A DNA stretch of 64,000 bases, from contig JAPLAU010000027.1 in NCBI GenBank assembly GCA_026393115.1, positions 81,592 through 145,591 of the forward strand, read 5' to 3'. The notes beneath the pieces are model-generated. The model saw only the letters and a program-made list of their open reading frames with translations. It was not told the origin of the DNA and did not search any database. The stretch is from Actinomycetota bacterium (GTDB lineage Bacteria; Actinomycetota; Actinomycetes; S36-B12; CAIYMF01). This document shows, in pieces, positions 22,476 to 32,212 of this stretch. The position numbers were made by a program, and so were the translations under genes. Position 1 is the first letter of the stretch, and each line of letters opens with the position of its first letter.

Positions 22476-25400
22476 TGCCGCGCCGCACCGACATCTCGAG
22501 CATCATGGTGATCGGCTCCGGCCCCATCGTCATCGGTCAGGCCTGCGAATTCGATTATTCGGGTACCCAAGCATGCCGCGTCCTGCGCGCTGAAGGATTT
22601 CGCGTAGTGCTGGTCAACAGCAATCCCGCAACGATCATGACTGACCCTGAATTCGCTGACGCCACCTACGTCGAACCCATCACTCCCGACATTCTCACTC
22701 GCATCATTGAGCGTGAGCGACCCGATGCCTTGCTCGCAACTCTGGGGGGTCAGACAGCTCTCAATGCTGCGATGGCGCTCAACGAACTCGGCGTTCTTGA
22801 GCAGTACGGCGTGCGACTCATCGGCGCGAGTGTGGAAGCGATCGAAGCTGGCGAGAATCGTGAGCGATTCAAGGAAATCGTCGCTGACATTGTCATCGAT
22901 GGATACCAGGCCGAAAGTGCCCGCAGTTTTGTGTGTCACGCGATGGATGAGTGTTTCGCTGCTGTTGCCGATCTGGGCTACCCGGTGGTCGTGCGACCCT
23001 CATTCACCATGGGGGGCGCTGGCTCTGGAATCGCTCGCGATGAAGCAGATTTGCTTCGCATTGCCGGAGCCGGCCTTACTGCCAGTCCCACCACCGAGGT
23101 GCTGCTCGAGGAGTCGATCCTTGGCTGGAAAGAGTACGAACTTGAGTTGATGCGCGACCGTAACGACAATGTCGTGGTCGTCTGTTCAATCGAGAACCTT
23201 GATCCGATGGGCGTGCACACTGGTGACTCGATCACCGTGGCGCCAGCTGTTACCCTGACTGACCGCGAATATCAGCTCATGCGCGATGTCGGCATCGACG
23301 TCATCCGCAAGGTGGGCGTCGAAACCGGCGGCTGCAACATTCAGTTCGCCATCAATCCTGATGACGGACGCATGATTGTCATTGAAATGAACCCTCGCGT
23401 TTCCCGATCGTCGGCGTTGGCATCGAAGGCCACCGGCTTTCCCATTGCCAAGATTGCGGCCAAGCTCGCTGTTGGTTACACCCTTGATGAGATTCCCAAC
23501 GACATCACTCGCGTCACGCCGGCTTCCTTTGAACCGAGCCTTGACTACATCGTGGTGAAGGTGCCGCGATTCGCTTTCGAGAAATTCCCCTCGGCCGATC
23601 CGGTGTTGACAACCACGATGAAGAGTGTCGGAGAAGCGATGGCTATTGGCCGCAACTTCACCGAGGCCCTGCAGAAGGCATTGCGTTCCATCGAACGTTC
23701 TGAGGCGAATTTCGCCTGGCCCGCGTCACGCGGTGAGGTCGACGTCCCGGCTCTGCTTTCGACGATGCCGGTGCCCCGCGATGGTCGGCTGCGGGAGGTG
23801 CAACTGGCGTTGTGGGCAGGGGCGACCCCCGACGAGGTTCACGAAGCAACCGACATTGATCCGTGGTTCCTCGATCAGATCGCTGTGATCAACGAGCTCG
23901 CCGACTCCATTCGTGCGGCCGAGACCCTGTCGGCCGATCTGCTCCGGCAGGTGAAGCGTCACGGCTTCTCCGACCGTCAGATCGCGCAATTGCGTGGAGT
24001 GACCGAACCGTACGTCCGAGAGCACAGGCAGAGTCTGGGTGTTCGTCCTGTGTACAAGACGGTCGACACCTGTGCGGCAGAGTTTACTGCTGCCACTCCC
24101 TATCACTATTCGTGCTATGACGAGGAAACCGAGGTCGAGCCGCGCGAACGTGAAGCGGTCATCATCCTCGGATCGGGTCCTAACCGCATCGGTCAAGGAA
24201 TTGAATTCGACTACTCGTGCGTGCACGCTGCGCTCACGCTGCGCGAGTGTGGTTACGAAACGATCATGATCAATTGCAACCCCGAGACAGTCTCCACCGA
24301 CTACGACACCTCCGACCGTCTGTACTTCGAACCGTTGACTCTCGAAGACGTGCTTGAAGTCGTAGATGCTGAGCGAGCTGTAGGGCCTGTGGCCGGAGTT
24401 ATCTGTCAGCTCGGTGGGCAAACCCCGCTCGGCCTTGCCCAGGGACTCAAGGATGCAGGTGTGCCGATCGTTGGGACGAGCCCCGAAGCCATCCACCTTG
24501 CCGAAGAACGAGGAGCATTTGGTCGGGTACTCGCCGAAGCCGGATTACCTGCGCCTCGACACGGCACTGCTCTGTCGTTTGACGAAGCGCGACTCATCGC
24601 TGACGAAATCGGCTACCCCGTGTTGGTGCGCCCCTCGTATGTACTGGGCGGCCGCGGCATGGAAATCGTGTATGACGAGTCGATGCTCGCTGACTATCTC
24701 GTGCGCGCAACAGAAGCCAGTCCCGAGCATCCGGTGCTGGTTGACCGGTTCCTTGATGACGCACTTGAGATAGACGTCGACGCGCTGTACGACGGAACCG
24801 AGTTGTATCTCGGTGGCGTCATGGAACACATTGAAGAAGCGGGTATTCACTCTGGCGACTCGGCCTGTGTCCTGCCGCCCATCACTCTTGGTCGCGCAGA
24901 CATTGATCGCATTCGTGTCAGTACGGAGGCGATTGCTCGCGGCGTGGGGGTGCTGGGGCTGCTCAATGTTCAGTTCGCTCTCGCGGGCGACATCCTCTAT
25001 GTGCTGGAAGCCAACCCGCGTGCCTCGCGCACGGTGCCGTTCGTGTCGAAGGCCACGGCGGTACCGCTTGCGAAGGCAGCCGCACGCATCGCGATGGGTG
25101 AGACCGTGGCGCAATTGCGTGCCGAAGGTTTGTTGCCCGCCCAAGGTGACGGTGGATCCTTGCCGGTCGGTTCGCCGGTGTCGGTGAAGGAAGCAGTGCT
25201 GCCATTCGGTCGCTTTCATGGTGTCGACACCATCCTCGGCCCAGAAATGCGATCGACGGGTGAAGTGATGGGTATCGACCGCAAATTCGGTACCGCATTC
25301 GCCAAGTCGCAGGCCGGTGTCTATCCAGAAGGACTTCCCACCTCGGGACGAGTGTTCGTGTCGGTGGCCAACCGCGATAAGCGAGCCATGGTGTTTCCGG

Positions 25401-25834
25401 TGAAACGCTTGGCCGATCTAGGTTTTGAAATCGTGGCCACGGAAGGCACCGCCGACATCCTCAGGCGTAACGGAGTCGACGCCAGCGTGATTCGCAAGCA
25501 CCATGAGGGGGTCGGACCTCAGGGGCAGACCACCACCGTCGAGGCGATCATGGCCGGGGAGATCGCTTTTGTGGTCAACACTCCCTACGGGGTCGGACCA
25601 CGCCTTGATGGCTACGAGATTCGAACCGCCGCCGTGGCTCGTGGTGTCACAGCTGTCACCACGATTCAAGGGCTGGGTGCGGCGGTTCAAGGAATCGAGG
25701 CACTGATCGCCGGCGAGGTGACGGTGCGTACCCTCCAGGAACACGCGGCGGACATTGAGGTACTACGGTCAGAGGAGCTAGCGGCAGGTATTGCCGCCGG
25801 ACACAGTGTGACGACAGCGGAGGGTGGCGCCTGA
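22475..25834 (+). CDS. carB: Carbamoyl-phosphate synthase large subunit
   Basis: 1119 residues. Two homologous ATP-grasp halves (about 1-550 and 555-945) each begin with a glycine-rich GSGP motif ([17 protein letters not shown] and [16 protein letters not shown]). A C-terminal MGS-like allosteric domain (about 950-1090) carries [10 protein letters not shown] and VNTPYG. It makes carbamoyl phosphate from bicarbonate, ammonia and two ATP. It is slightly longer than the E. coli subunit (1073). It is followed directly by pyrK with a TGATG overlap, consistent with the operon. Confidence 0.98.
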   Translation: MPRRTDISSIMVIGSGPIVIGQACEFDYSGTQACRVLRAEGFRVVLVNSNPATIMTDPEFADATYVEPITPDILTRIIERERPDALLATLGGQTALNAAMALNELGVLEQYGVRLIGASVEAIEAGENRERFKEIVADIVIDGYQAESARSFVCHAMDECFAAVADLGYPVVVRPSFTMGGAGSGIARDEADLLRIAGAGLTASPTTEVLLEESILGWKEYELELMRDRNDNVVVVCSIENLDPMGVHTGDSITVAPAVTLTDREYQLMRDVGIDVIRKVGVETGGCNIQFAINPDDGRMIVIEMNPRVSRSSALASKATGFPIAKIAAKLAVGYTLDEIPNDITRVTPASFEPSLDYIVVKVPRFAFEKFPSADPVLTTTMKSVGEAMAIGRNFTEALQKALRSIERSEANFAWPASRGEVDVPALLSTMPVPRDGRLREVQLALWAGATPDEVHEATDIDPWFLDQIAVINELADSIRAAETLSADLLRQVKRHGFSDRQIAQLRGVTEPYVREHRQSLGVRPVYKTVDTCAAEFTAATPYHYSCYDEETEVEPREREAVIILGSGPNRIGQGIEFDYSCVHAALTLRECGYETIMINCNPETVSTDYDTSDRLYFEPLTLEDVLEVVDAERAVGPVAGVICQLGGQTPLGLAQGLKDAGVPIVGTSPEAIHLAEERGAFGRVLAEAGLPAPRHGTALSFDEARLIADEIGYPVLVRPSYVLGGRGMEIVYDESMLADYLVRATEASPEHPVLVDRFLDDALEIDVDALYDGTELYLGGVMEHIEEAGIHSGDSACVLPPITLGRADIDRIRVSTEAIARGVGVLGLLNVQFALAGDILYVLEANPRASRTVPFVSKATAVPLAKAAARIAMGETVAQLRAEGLLPAQGDGGSLPVGSPVSVKEAVLPFGRFHGVDTILGPEMRSTGEVMGIDRKFGTAFAKSQAGVYPEGLPTSGRVFVSVANRDKRAMVFPVKRLADLGFEIVATEGTADILRRNGVDASVIRKHHEGVGPQGQTTTVEAIMAGEIAFVVNTPYGVGPRLDGYEIRTAAVARGVTAVTTIQGLGAAVQGIEALIAGEVTVRTLQEHAADIEVLRSEELAAGIAAGHSVTTAEGGA

Positions 25835-26688
25835 TGCCGGTGCAGGTTCGCGGTGAGGTGCTCGGTGTTCGTCGGGCAGGCCAGTACCACGTGCTCACGC
25901 TGACAGCGCCCGGCATTCCAGAGTTGGCGCGACCGGGTCATTTCGTGGGCATCAGCGTGGGTGGCGAGGGAACGGGCATGATCCTGCGCCGTTCGTTTTC
26001 CATCCACAAAGTGGCCGATCGAGGTCCGTATGGAGGCACCCTCGATATTGCTTTCGCGGTGCACGGCAGGGGAACCGCATGGATGGCCGGACTTGACCGC
26101 CACGACAGTGTCGACATCGTTGGACCATTGGGTCGCCCGTTCGCGTTGCCGCGCGAACCGGTGAGCTGCGTTCTGGTCGCCGGGGGCTACGGATCTGCCC
26201 CCTTGTTCATGCTCGCCGAGCAATTGCGTGAACGTGGGTGTCGAGTCGACTTTGTGCTGGGCGCATCCACCGAAGACAAGTTGTTCGGAGTCCTTGATGC
26301 CAAGCGGATGGCCTCAACCCTCACAGTGACCACAGAAGACGGTTCGCTTGGTGAAAAGGGTCGGGTCACCGACGTGTTGCCCGAGATTATCGAGCGACTC
26401 GGATCGAGTGTTGTCTACGCGTGTGGTCCCATGAGCATGCTCGCGGCGGTAGCCGACACGGCGGCGGCACACGGTGCCTACAGCCAGTGTGCCGTTGAAG
26501 AAGCGATGGCCTGTGGAATCGGGGTCTGCATGACGTGTGTTTTGCCGGTTATCGGCGATGACGGAGTCACGCGCATGCTTCGATCATGCATCGATGGGCC
26601 GGTGTTCCGCGGTGATCGAGTGCGATGGGCTGATGTAGGAACAGTGCCCGCCGACACGTGGGGCGCGCCAGCAGGAGGCCACCGATGA
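25834..26688 (+). CDS. pyrK: Dihydroorotate dehydrogenase electron transfer subunit
   Basis: 284 residues of the ferredoxin-reductase fold. An FAD-binding part (RRSFSIHKV) is followed by an NAD-binding part (VAGGYGSAPLFMLAE) and the C-terminal 2Fe-2S loop (CAVEEAMACGIGVCMTC, with a fourth Cys in LRSCIDG). PyrK lets PyrD pass electrons to NAD+. It lies directly before pyrD (ATGA overlap), which identifies it as PyrK rather than another flavin reductase. A pyrK/pyrD-1B pair differs from the quinone-linked enzyme of mycobacteria. Confidence 0.95.
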   Translation: MPVQVRGEVLGVRRAGQYHVLTLTAPGIPELARPGHFVGISVGGEGTGMILRRSFSIHKVADRGPYGGTLDIAFAVHGRGTAWMAGLDRHDSVDIVGPLGRPFALPREPVSCVLVAGGYGSAPLFMLAEQLRERGCRVDFVLGASTEDKLFGVLDAKRMASTLTVTTEDGSLGEKGRVTDVLPEIIERLGSSVVYACGPMSMLAAVADTAAAHGAYSQCAVEEAMACGIGVCMTCVLPVIGDDGVTRMLRSCIDGPVFRGDRVRWADVGTVPADTWGAPAGGHR

Positions 26689-27764
26689 CCGCTGTAATCG
26701 GATACGGCCCCGTGGGTGGCGAACCTGGCGAACCACGCATTGACATGAAAACCTGGATCGGCGATTGGGTTCTGCCCTCACCGATCATGACCGCCAGCGG
26801 GTGTTCGGCAAGTGGTAAAGAACTCGATCCATTCTTTGACCTCACGCGCATTGGCGCTGTGGTGACCAAGAGCGTGATGCTCGCGCCTCGCTCGGGTCGG
26901 GCAACTCCTCGCATGGCCGAGACTCCTTCCGGAATGCTCAACTCGATCGGTCTGCAAGGCCCGGGTATCGAGGCGTTCGTTGAGAAGGACCTGCCTTGGC
27001 TACGAGAGCGTGGGGTACGAGCGGTGGTCTCCATCGCAGGCGGAAGTGTTGAGGAGTACGGCAAACTCGCACAGGTCCTGCGCTACTGCGAAGAGATATC
27101 TGCCGTTGAGGTCAACATTTCCTGTCCCAATGTTGCCGACCGCGGTCAGGTTTTCGCCTGTGATGCCAAGTTGGCAGCTGAGGTGGTGTCGAATGTGCGG
27201 CGCATCATTCCCAGCGAGATTCCTGTCATCGCGAAACTGTCCCCTGACGTCACCGACATCGTCGGAATTGCTTACGCGGTCGTCAAGGCTGGAGCCACCG
27301 GCCTGTCCTTGATCAACACCACATTGGGCATGGTCGTCGACACCGAAACACTGCGACCGGCACTTGCTGGCGTGACGGGCGGTCTGTCGGGCCCGGCGAT
27401 TCGTCCCATCGCGGTGCGCTGTGTGTGGCAGGTACATGAAGCGATGCCCGACATTCCGATCATTGGAATCGGCGGAATTGGCAGTGGGCTCGATGCCCTG
27501 CAATTCATTCTCGCCGGCGCGTCGGCAGTGCAGGTCGGAACGATGACGTTTAACGATCCTTCCTCACCGCAGCGCGTTCACACCGAACTTGCGCGTGCGC
27601 TCGCTGAACGTGGTTTTGGTCGGTTCACCGATGCCATTGGCTACGCCCATCGGCCGCATGACGAGCCGCTATCGGAGTTCGTCGCAGACGCGTGGGCAGA
27701 AGATGATCGCGCAGGGGAAGGTTCCGATCCGGCCCGGCCGTTGTCGTCGGGAGCGGCCGGATGA
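26685..27764 (+). CDS. pyrD: Dihydroorotate dehydrogenase, class 1B
   Basis: A 359-residue FMN TIM-barrel enzyme oxidising dihydroorotate to orotate. The class 1 signature EVNISCPNV carries the catalytic cysteine; class 2 enzymes have serine there. NSIGLQGPG, IAKLSPDV and GIGGIGSGLDALQFILAGA are also typical. The start is ATG 26685, with AGGAGG nearby and a 4-bp overlap with pyrK; the in-frame ATG at 26658 lies well inside pyrK. The C-terminal tail of about 35 residues is variable. Works with PyrK. Confidence 0.96.
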   Translation: MTAVIGYGPVGGEPGEPRIDMKTWIGDWVLPSPIMTASGCSASGKELDPFFDLTRIGAVVTKSVMLAPRSGRATPRMAETPSGMLNSIGLQGPGIEAFVEKDLPWLRERGVRAVVSIAGGSVEEYGKLAQVLRYCEEISAVEVNISCPNVADRGQVFACDAKLAAEVVSNVRRIIPSEIPVIAKLSPDVTDIVGIAYAVVKAGATGLSLINTTLGMVVDTETLRPALAGVTGGLSGPAIRPIAVRCVWQVHEAMPDIPIIGIGGIGSGLDALQFILAGASAVQVGTMTFNDPSSPQRVHTELARALAERGFGRFTDAIGYAHRPHDEPLSEFVADAWAEDDRAGEGSDPARPLSSGAAG

Positions 27765-28456
27765 CCGCTCCGATCGCAGTCGCGCTCGACGGTCCCGACC
27801 TGGTGACGATCCTCGGGTGGGCATCGGCGGCTGGCCCGCACGTGAGCACGCTCAAGGTCGGTCTCGAAACCTATCTGCGCGATGGCGCTGCCGCGGTTCA
27901 TGCTGTTCGGCAGGCGGCTCCCGACTGCGCGCTCTTCCTCGACCTCAAACTGCACGATATTCCGAACACGGTGGCGGGCGGGGCGAGGTCGGTGGCGCAC
28001 CTGTCGCCTGACTACCTCACCGTGCATGCCAGTGGGGGAGCGGCGATGATCCGCGCAGCGGTCGACGCGTTACCCGAAACCCGCATTACTGCAGTCACCG
28101 TGTTGACCTCGATGTCTGAAAGTGATCTCGATGCCGTGGGTCTGCGAGGCCCCGCAATTGATGCAGTACGTCGGCTCGCTGCTCTTGCTGTCGGCGCTGG
28201 GGCGCGCGCCATTGTGTGCTCGCCACAGGAGGTCGCGGCAGTGCGTCAGGAAGTGGGCGATGCGGCCGTGCTCATCACTCCGGGAGTGCGACCTGACCCG
28301 GCTGCCGGCGGCGATGATCAGGCCCGTGTGGCCACTCCTGAGCAGGCGTTGGCCGATGGGGCTGATCTGCTGGTCATCGGTCGCCCCATTACCGCCGCAG
28401 CCGACGTCGAGCACGCCGCGCGCGCTCTCGCGCACCGACTTTCCCAGTCCCGGTAG
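27761..28456 (+). CDS. pyrF: Orotidine 5'-phosphate decarboxylase
   Basis: 231 residues. It decarboxylates OMP to UMP, the last step of the pathway encoded here. The catalytic lysine/aspartate tetrad is visible in FLDLKLHDIPNTV, and the phosphate-binding C-terminal part in VIGRPITAA. This is the group I (E. coli/Bacillus) form, not the longer group II form of mycobacteria. ATGA overlap with pyrD. Its TAG stop forms the start of the -10 hexamer of the next gene. Confidence 0.96.
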   Translation: MTAPIAVALDGPDLVTILGWASAAGPHVSTLKVGLETYLRDGAAAVHAVRQAAPDCALFLDLKLHDIPNTVAGGARSVAHLSPDYLTVHASGGAAMIRAAVDALPETRITAVTVLTSMSESDLDAVGLRGPAIDAVRRLAALAVGAGARAIVCSPQEVAAVRQEVGDAAVLITPGVRPDPAAGGDDQARVATPEQALADGADLLVIGRPITAAADVEHAARALAHRLSQSR

Positions 28457-28459
28457 TCT
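28454..28459 (+). promoter_or_regulatory. -10 hexamer of mihF overlapping the pyrF stop
   Basis: TAGTCT starts with the pyrF TAG stop and lies 7 nt before GTG 28467. A leaderless mihF transcript is predicted. Confidence 0.55.
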
Positions 28460-28466
28460 GCCGGTT

Positions 28467-28784
28467 GTGGCACTGCCGACTCTGACTGCTGAACAGCGCG
28501 CTGATGCGCTGGTACGCGCTGCGAAGGCACGCACTCTTCGAGCCCAGGTCAAGGACGATCTCAGGTCAGGCAGCCTGACCTTGGCGCAGGTGATTGCGCG
28601 TGCGGCCGAGGAAGATGCGCTGGCGAGGATGCGCGTCATCGATCTGCTCACCGCCATGCCGGGCATTGGGCCGGCCCGCGGGCACACACTGATGGACCGT
28701 CTGGGTATCGCGCACTCACGCCGATTGCGCGGACTAGGCGAGCATCAGCGGGCCGCGCTCCTCGAGGTATTCGATTCATCATGA
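28467..28784 (+). CDS. mihF: Actinobacterial integration host factor (mIHF)
   Basis: 105 residues, the same length as mycobacterial IHF. It is a nucleoid protein unrelated to enterobacterial IHF. The helix-two-turn-helix part carries [22 protein letters not shown], the DNA-binding loop of the family. It starts at GTG 28467; a longer in-frame ORF from 28122 overlaps pyrF and is rejected. It precedes gmk with an ATGA overlap, the standard actinobacterial mihF-gmk-rpoZ order. Role: DNA compaction and assistance to site-specific recombination, known from mycobacteria and Streptomyces. Confidence 0.95.
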   Translation: MALPTLTAEQRADALVRAAKARTLRAQVKDDLRSGSLTLAQVIARAAEEDALARMRVIDLLTAMPGIGPARGHTLMDRLGIAHSRRLRGLGEHQRAALLEVFDSS

Positions 28785-29329
28785 GGTTGACGGTCATCAG
28801 TGGGCCTAGCGGCGTGGGCAAGAGCACGGTCGTGAGGGGTTTGCTTGAGCGGTGCCCTCAGGTGTGGCTCTCGGTATCGGCCACGACTCGGGTTCCGCGT
28901 CCGGGTGAAGTCGATGGTCGCGAGTACTTCTTCCTCGACCGTGCACGATTCGACCAGATGGTGCAAACCGGTGAGCTTCTGGAGTGGGCCGAGTTCGCCG
29001 GCAATATGTACGGAACCCCCCGAGCGCCCGTTGAGGAGCGCCTCACCGCTGGTATTCCGGTGGTTCTCGAGATCGAACTTCAGGGTGCGCGACAGGTGCG
29101 AGACTCCCTTCCCGACAGTATGACCGTGTTCTTGCTACCCCCTTCCTGGGAGGAATTGGTATCCCGGCTCTCAGGCCGAGGTACCGACGAATCTGCCGCG
29201 GTGGAGCGCCGACTCCAAGCGGCTCGGATCGAGTTAGGGGCCCAAGACGAGTTCGATTACACGCTGGTGAACTCGTCGATTCAGGATTCTGTCGATGGCT
29301 TGGTACGCTTAATGGGCATCGAGTGCTAG
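28781..29329 (+). CDS. gmk: Guanylate kinase
   Basis: 182 residues. It phosphorylates GMP to GDP. The P-loop [11 protein letters not shown] lies at the N-terminus; GMP-binding residues appear in [19 protein letters not shown] and in [33 protein letters not shown] is the lid. Slightly shorter at the N-terminus than E. coli Gmk, but all core motifs are there. It sits between mihF and rpoZ, as in other actinobacteria. Confidence 0.97.
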   Translation: MRLTVISGPSGVGKSTVVRGLLERCPQVWLSVSATTRVPRPGEVDGREYFFLDRARFDQMVQTGELLEWAEFAGNMYGTPRAPVEERLTAGIPVVLEIELQGARQVRDSLPDSMTVFLLPPSWEELVSRLSGRGTDESAAVERRLQAARIELGAQDEFDYTLVNSSIQDSVDGLVRLMGIEC

Positions 29330-29354
29330 GTGCGTCCCCAAGAGAGAAGGTCCC

Positions 29355-29621
29355 GTGTCCAGTACCACGCGCCCTGAGGGCATCACACACCCTCCGATCG
29401 ACGACCTGCTCGAGATTGCCGACTCCAAGTACTCGCTCGTGATCTATGCGGCCAAGCGTGCCCGTCAGATCAATGCCTACTACTCACAGCTCGGTGAAGG
29501 CCTGCTTGAGTACGTCGGACCGCTCGTCGAGACTCACGTGCAGGAAAAGCCGCTATCGATCGCTCTACGTGAGATCAACGCGGGTGTTCTGACCTCTGAG
29601 CCGTACGAGCCCGAGGCCTGA
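29355..29621 (+). CDS. rpoZ: DNA-directed RNA polymerase omega subunit
   Basis: 88 residues. Omega helps fold and hold the beta-prime subunit. [19 protein letters not shown] is the family core, and the C-terminal [13 protein letters not shown] block is typical of actinobacterial omega. The start is GTG, with GAGAAGG about 6 nt upstream. Conserved position between gmk and coaBC. Confidence 0.96.
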   Translation: MSSTTRPEGITHPPIDDLLEIADSKYSLVIYAAKRARQINAYYSQLGEGLLEYVGPLVETHVQEKPLSIALREINAGVLTSEPYEPEA

Positions 29622-29627
29622 TCGGTC

Positions 29628-30914
29628 ATGTCCACCCCTGCGGGGGACACTGCGGTAGAACCCTCGGGTTCTGACCGTCAACGAGTCGTCCTCGGAGTCT
29701 CTGGCGGCATCGCTGCCTACAAGTCGTGTGAACTGCTGCGTCGCCTGACCGAGTCGGGCCGTTCGGTCACCGTCGTTCCGACCGAGGCCGCTCTGGAATT
29801 CGTCGGCCGGGTCACGTGGGCGGCACTCTCGGGAAATCCAGTCCGCACGCGCGTGTGGGATGACGCGCATCAGGTGCCCCATGTTCGTTTGGGCCAAGAA
29901 GCTGATCTGGTGGTGGTGGCACCGGCAACAGCCGACCTCCTCGCCAAGGCAGCCCACGGCCTGGCTGACGATCTCTTGACGTCGACCTTGCTCACCGCCC
30001 GATGCCCCGTTGTGCTCGCTCCGGCGATGCACACCGAAATGTGGGAGCACCCGGCGACCGTCGCGAATGTGGCGACGTTGCGAGCGCGTGGCATCGTGGT
30101 GCTCGATCCGGCATCGGGCCGACTGACTGGCGCCGACACCGGTCCGGGCCGATTACCCGAGCCCGACGCCATTGCGGCGGTCTGTGAACGGCTACTGGCC
30201 GGTCTGTCGGCGTACCCCACCGCCGATCTCGCGGGGCTCAACGTGGTCGTGTCGGCAGGCGGAACCCGCGAACCGATTGACCCGGTGCGCTTCATCGGAA
30301 ACAGGTCGAGCGGATTGCAGGGGTATGCGCTTGCGACGACGGCTGCGGCCCGAGGTGCTCACGTAGTCGTGGTCTCGGCCAACGTGGCCCTGCCAGAGCC
30401 GGCGGGCGTGACGCTCGTGCGAGTGAGCACGGCCGCGGATATGAAAGACGCCGTGCTGAAGCACTCCACGACCGCCGACGTGGTGGTGATGGCTGCAGCG
30501 GTGGCTGACTTCCGGCCGGTTCAGGTTGCCCGCGACAAGATCAAGAAGGACGATACGTCCCCTCTACCTGAACCCATTGTGCTTGAGCGAACCGACGACG
30601 TGTTGGCCTTGGTGGTCGAGGCGCGTGGGGCTGCCCCGTCTGGGCAGGTCATCGTCGGTTTCGCGGCCGAAACGGGCGATGCCACGGGCACGGTACTCGA
30701 GCACGCGAGCGCCAAGTTGGCTCGCAAGGGGTGCGATCTGTTGGTCGTCAATGATGTCTCGGGTGGTCGTGTCTTCGAGCAGTCACACAACGCGGTGACA
30801 ATTCTCAGTCGCGACGGATCAGCACTTCCCGTTGTCGAAAGCACCAAGGAAACGGTGGCGGACGCCATCTGGGACCGCGTGGTGGCTGCTCGCGAGGCCA
30901 CAAACTCCGGATAG
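29628..30914 (+). CDS. coaBC: Bifunctional PPC synthetase/decarboxylase
   Basis: 428 residues. The N-terminal CoaC half (about 20-200) is a flavin-dependent phosphopantothenoylcysteine decarboxylase with [16 protein letters not shown], a catalytic His in VPHVRLGQ and PAMHTEMW; actinobacteria usually have this H where E. coli has N. The C-terminal CoaB half (about 205-420) is CTP-dependent phosphopantothenoylcysteine synthetase, with [21 protein letters not shown] and KIKKDD. Together they make 4'-phosphopantetheine for coenzyme A. The TAG stop is shared with the metK -10. Confidence 0.97.
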   Translation: MSTPAGDTAVEPSGSDRQRVVLGVSGGIAAYKSCELLRRLTESGRSVTVVPTEAALEFVGRVTWAALSGNPVRTRVWDDAHQVPHVRLGQEADLVVVAPATADLLAKAAHGLADDLLTSTLLTARCPVVLAPAMHTEMWEHPATVANVATLRARGIVVLDPASGRLTGADTGPGRLPEPDAIAAVCERLLAGLSAYPTADLAGLNVVVSAGGTREPIDPVRFIGNRSSGLQGYALATTAAARGAHVVVVSANVALPEPAGVTLVRVSTAADMKDAVLKHSTTADVVVMAAAVADFRPVQVARDKIKKDDTSPLPEPIVLERTDDVLALVVEARGAAPSGQVIVGFAAETGDATGTVLEHASAKLARKGCDLLVVNDVSGGRVFEQSHNAVTILSRDGSALPVVESTKETVADAIWDRVVAAREATNSG

Positions 30915-30917
30915 ACT
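30912..30917 (+). promoter_or_regulatory. -10 hexamer of metK overlapping the coaBC stop
   Basis: TAGACT begins at the coaBC stop. Predicted transcription start is about 30924, giving a leader of about 50 nt, too short for a known SAM riboswitch. Confidence 0.5.
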
Positions 30918-30972
30918 GTTTTCCTCGGGTTTCCCCGAACTGTCCCATGACCAGCTAACGAAAGAGTCGACC

Positions 30973-32166
30973 ATGGCCCGGCGCCTGTTCACCTCGGAAT
31001 CCGTCACCGAGGGACACCCCGACAAGATGGCAGATCAGATCAGCGATGCCGTTCTGGATGCCTTTCTGACTGATGATCCGCGCAGTCGCGTGGCGGTTGA
31101 AACTCTGCTCACCACCGGCCAAGTGCATCTTGCCGGCGAGGTGACGACGTCCTCAAGAGCCGATCTGATGAGTTTGGTGCGTCAGGTCGTGCTCGACATT
31201 GGCTACGACCACTCCGACAAGGGTTTCGACGGCAACACCTGCGGAATTCAGCTCTCCATTGGTCGTCAGTCGCCCGATATCGCCCAGGGCGTCGATGACG
31301 CCATTGAAGAGCGCGAGGGCCACAGCATTGACCCACTCGACCGTCAGGGAGCTGGCGACCAGGGACTCATGTTCGGGTACGCGTGCGACGACACTCCTTC
31401 GCTCGCACCACTTCCCATCTCGCTGGCTCATCGTCTCGCCGAGCGACTCAGCGCAGTACGTAAGGACGGAACACTGGGGTATCTGCGTCCCGATGGCAAG
31501 ACTCAGGTGACCATCGAATACGAAGGCGACCGTGCGGTTCGCCTCGACACCGTGGTGGTCTCAAGCCAACACGCGGCCGATGTCTCGCTCGACAATCAAC
31601 TCTCGCCCGATGTTCGCAAGCACGTGGTCGAGCACGTACTGGCCGATGTCGACCTTGACACCAGCGATTTCCGATTGCTCGTTAACCCCACGGGCCGGTT
31701 CGAAGTCGGTGGTCCCATGGGCGACGCTGGCTTGACCGGACGCAAGATCATTGTCGACACGTACGGCGGCATGGCGCGACACGGTGGCGGTGCTTTCAGC
31801 GGTAAGGATCCGTCGAAGGTTGACCGCTCGGCGGCCTACGCCATGCGTTGGGTTGCCAAGAATGTTGTGGCGGCGGGTCTTGCCCGTCGATGCGAGGTGC
31901 AGGTGGCGTACGCCATTGGTAAGGCCCACCCGGTGGGAGTGTTTGTCGAGACGTTCGGAACCGGTGTCGCACCCGATAGCGATATTCAGGCGGCTGTCCT
32001 TGAGGTGTTCGACCTGCGCCCCGCTGCGATCATTCGCGACCTTGACCTCCTGCGTCCGATCTATCGACCCACGGCGGCATATGGCCACTTCGGTCGTGAA
32101 CTACCTGACTTCACGTGGGAGCGCACCGACCGAGCTGACACATTGAAGGCGGCGGTGTCGGTCTGA
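30973..32166 (+). CDS. metK: S-adenosylmethionine synthetase
   Basis: 397 residues. It makes SAM from methionine and ATP. Motifs: the N-terminal [24 protein letters not shown], the loop [18 protein letters not shown], and [12 protein letters not shown]. The start is ATG 30973 with an upstream GAAAGAG; the in-frame extension back to 30832 runs through coaBC and is rejected. It lies between coaBC and priA, as in many actinobacteria. Confidence 0.98.
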   Translation: MARRLFTSESVTEGHPDKMADQISDAVLDAFLTDDPRSRVAVETLLTTGQVHLAGEVTTSSRADLMSLVRQVVLDIGYDHSDKGFDGNTCGIQLSIGRQSPDIAQGVDDAIEEREGHSIDPLDRQGAGDQGLMFGYACDDTPSLAPLPISLAHRLAERLSAVRKDGTLGYLRPDGKTQVTIEYEGDRAVRLDTVVVSSQHAADVSLDNQLSPDVRKHVVEHVLADVDLDTSDFRLLVNPTGRFEVGGPMGDAGLTGRKIIVDTYGGMARHGGGAFSGKDPSKVDRSAAYAMRWVAKNVVAAGLARRCEVQVAYAIGKAHPVGVFVETFGTGVAPDSDIQAAVLEVFDLRPAAIIRDLDLLRPIYRPTAAYGHFGRELPDFTWERTDRADTLKAAVSV

Positions 32167-32200
32167 TCGGCAATCGCCGAGCAGGGTCAGTGCTCGTGCG

Positions 32201-32206
32201 TACGCT
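32201..32206 (+). promoter_or_regulatory. Leaderless-type -10 element of priA
   Basis: TACGCT with 6 nt before GTG 32213. There is no Shine-Dalgarno sequence. Confidence 0.5.
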
Positions 32207-32212
32207 GGGCCA

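Noticed and set aside
30832..30972. N-terminal extension of metK
   Set aside because: It overlaps coaBC coding, and the family start is at 30973 with an RBS.
30915..30972. SAM riboswitch upstream of metK
   Set aside because: The gap is under 60 nt and lacks the needed helices.
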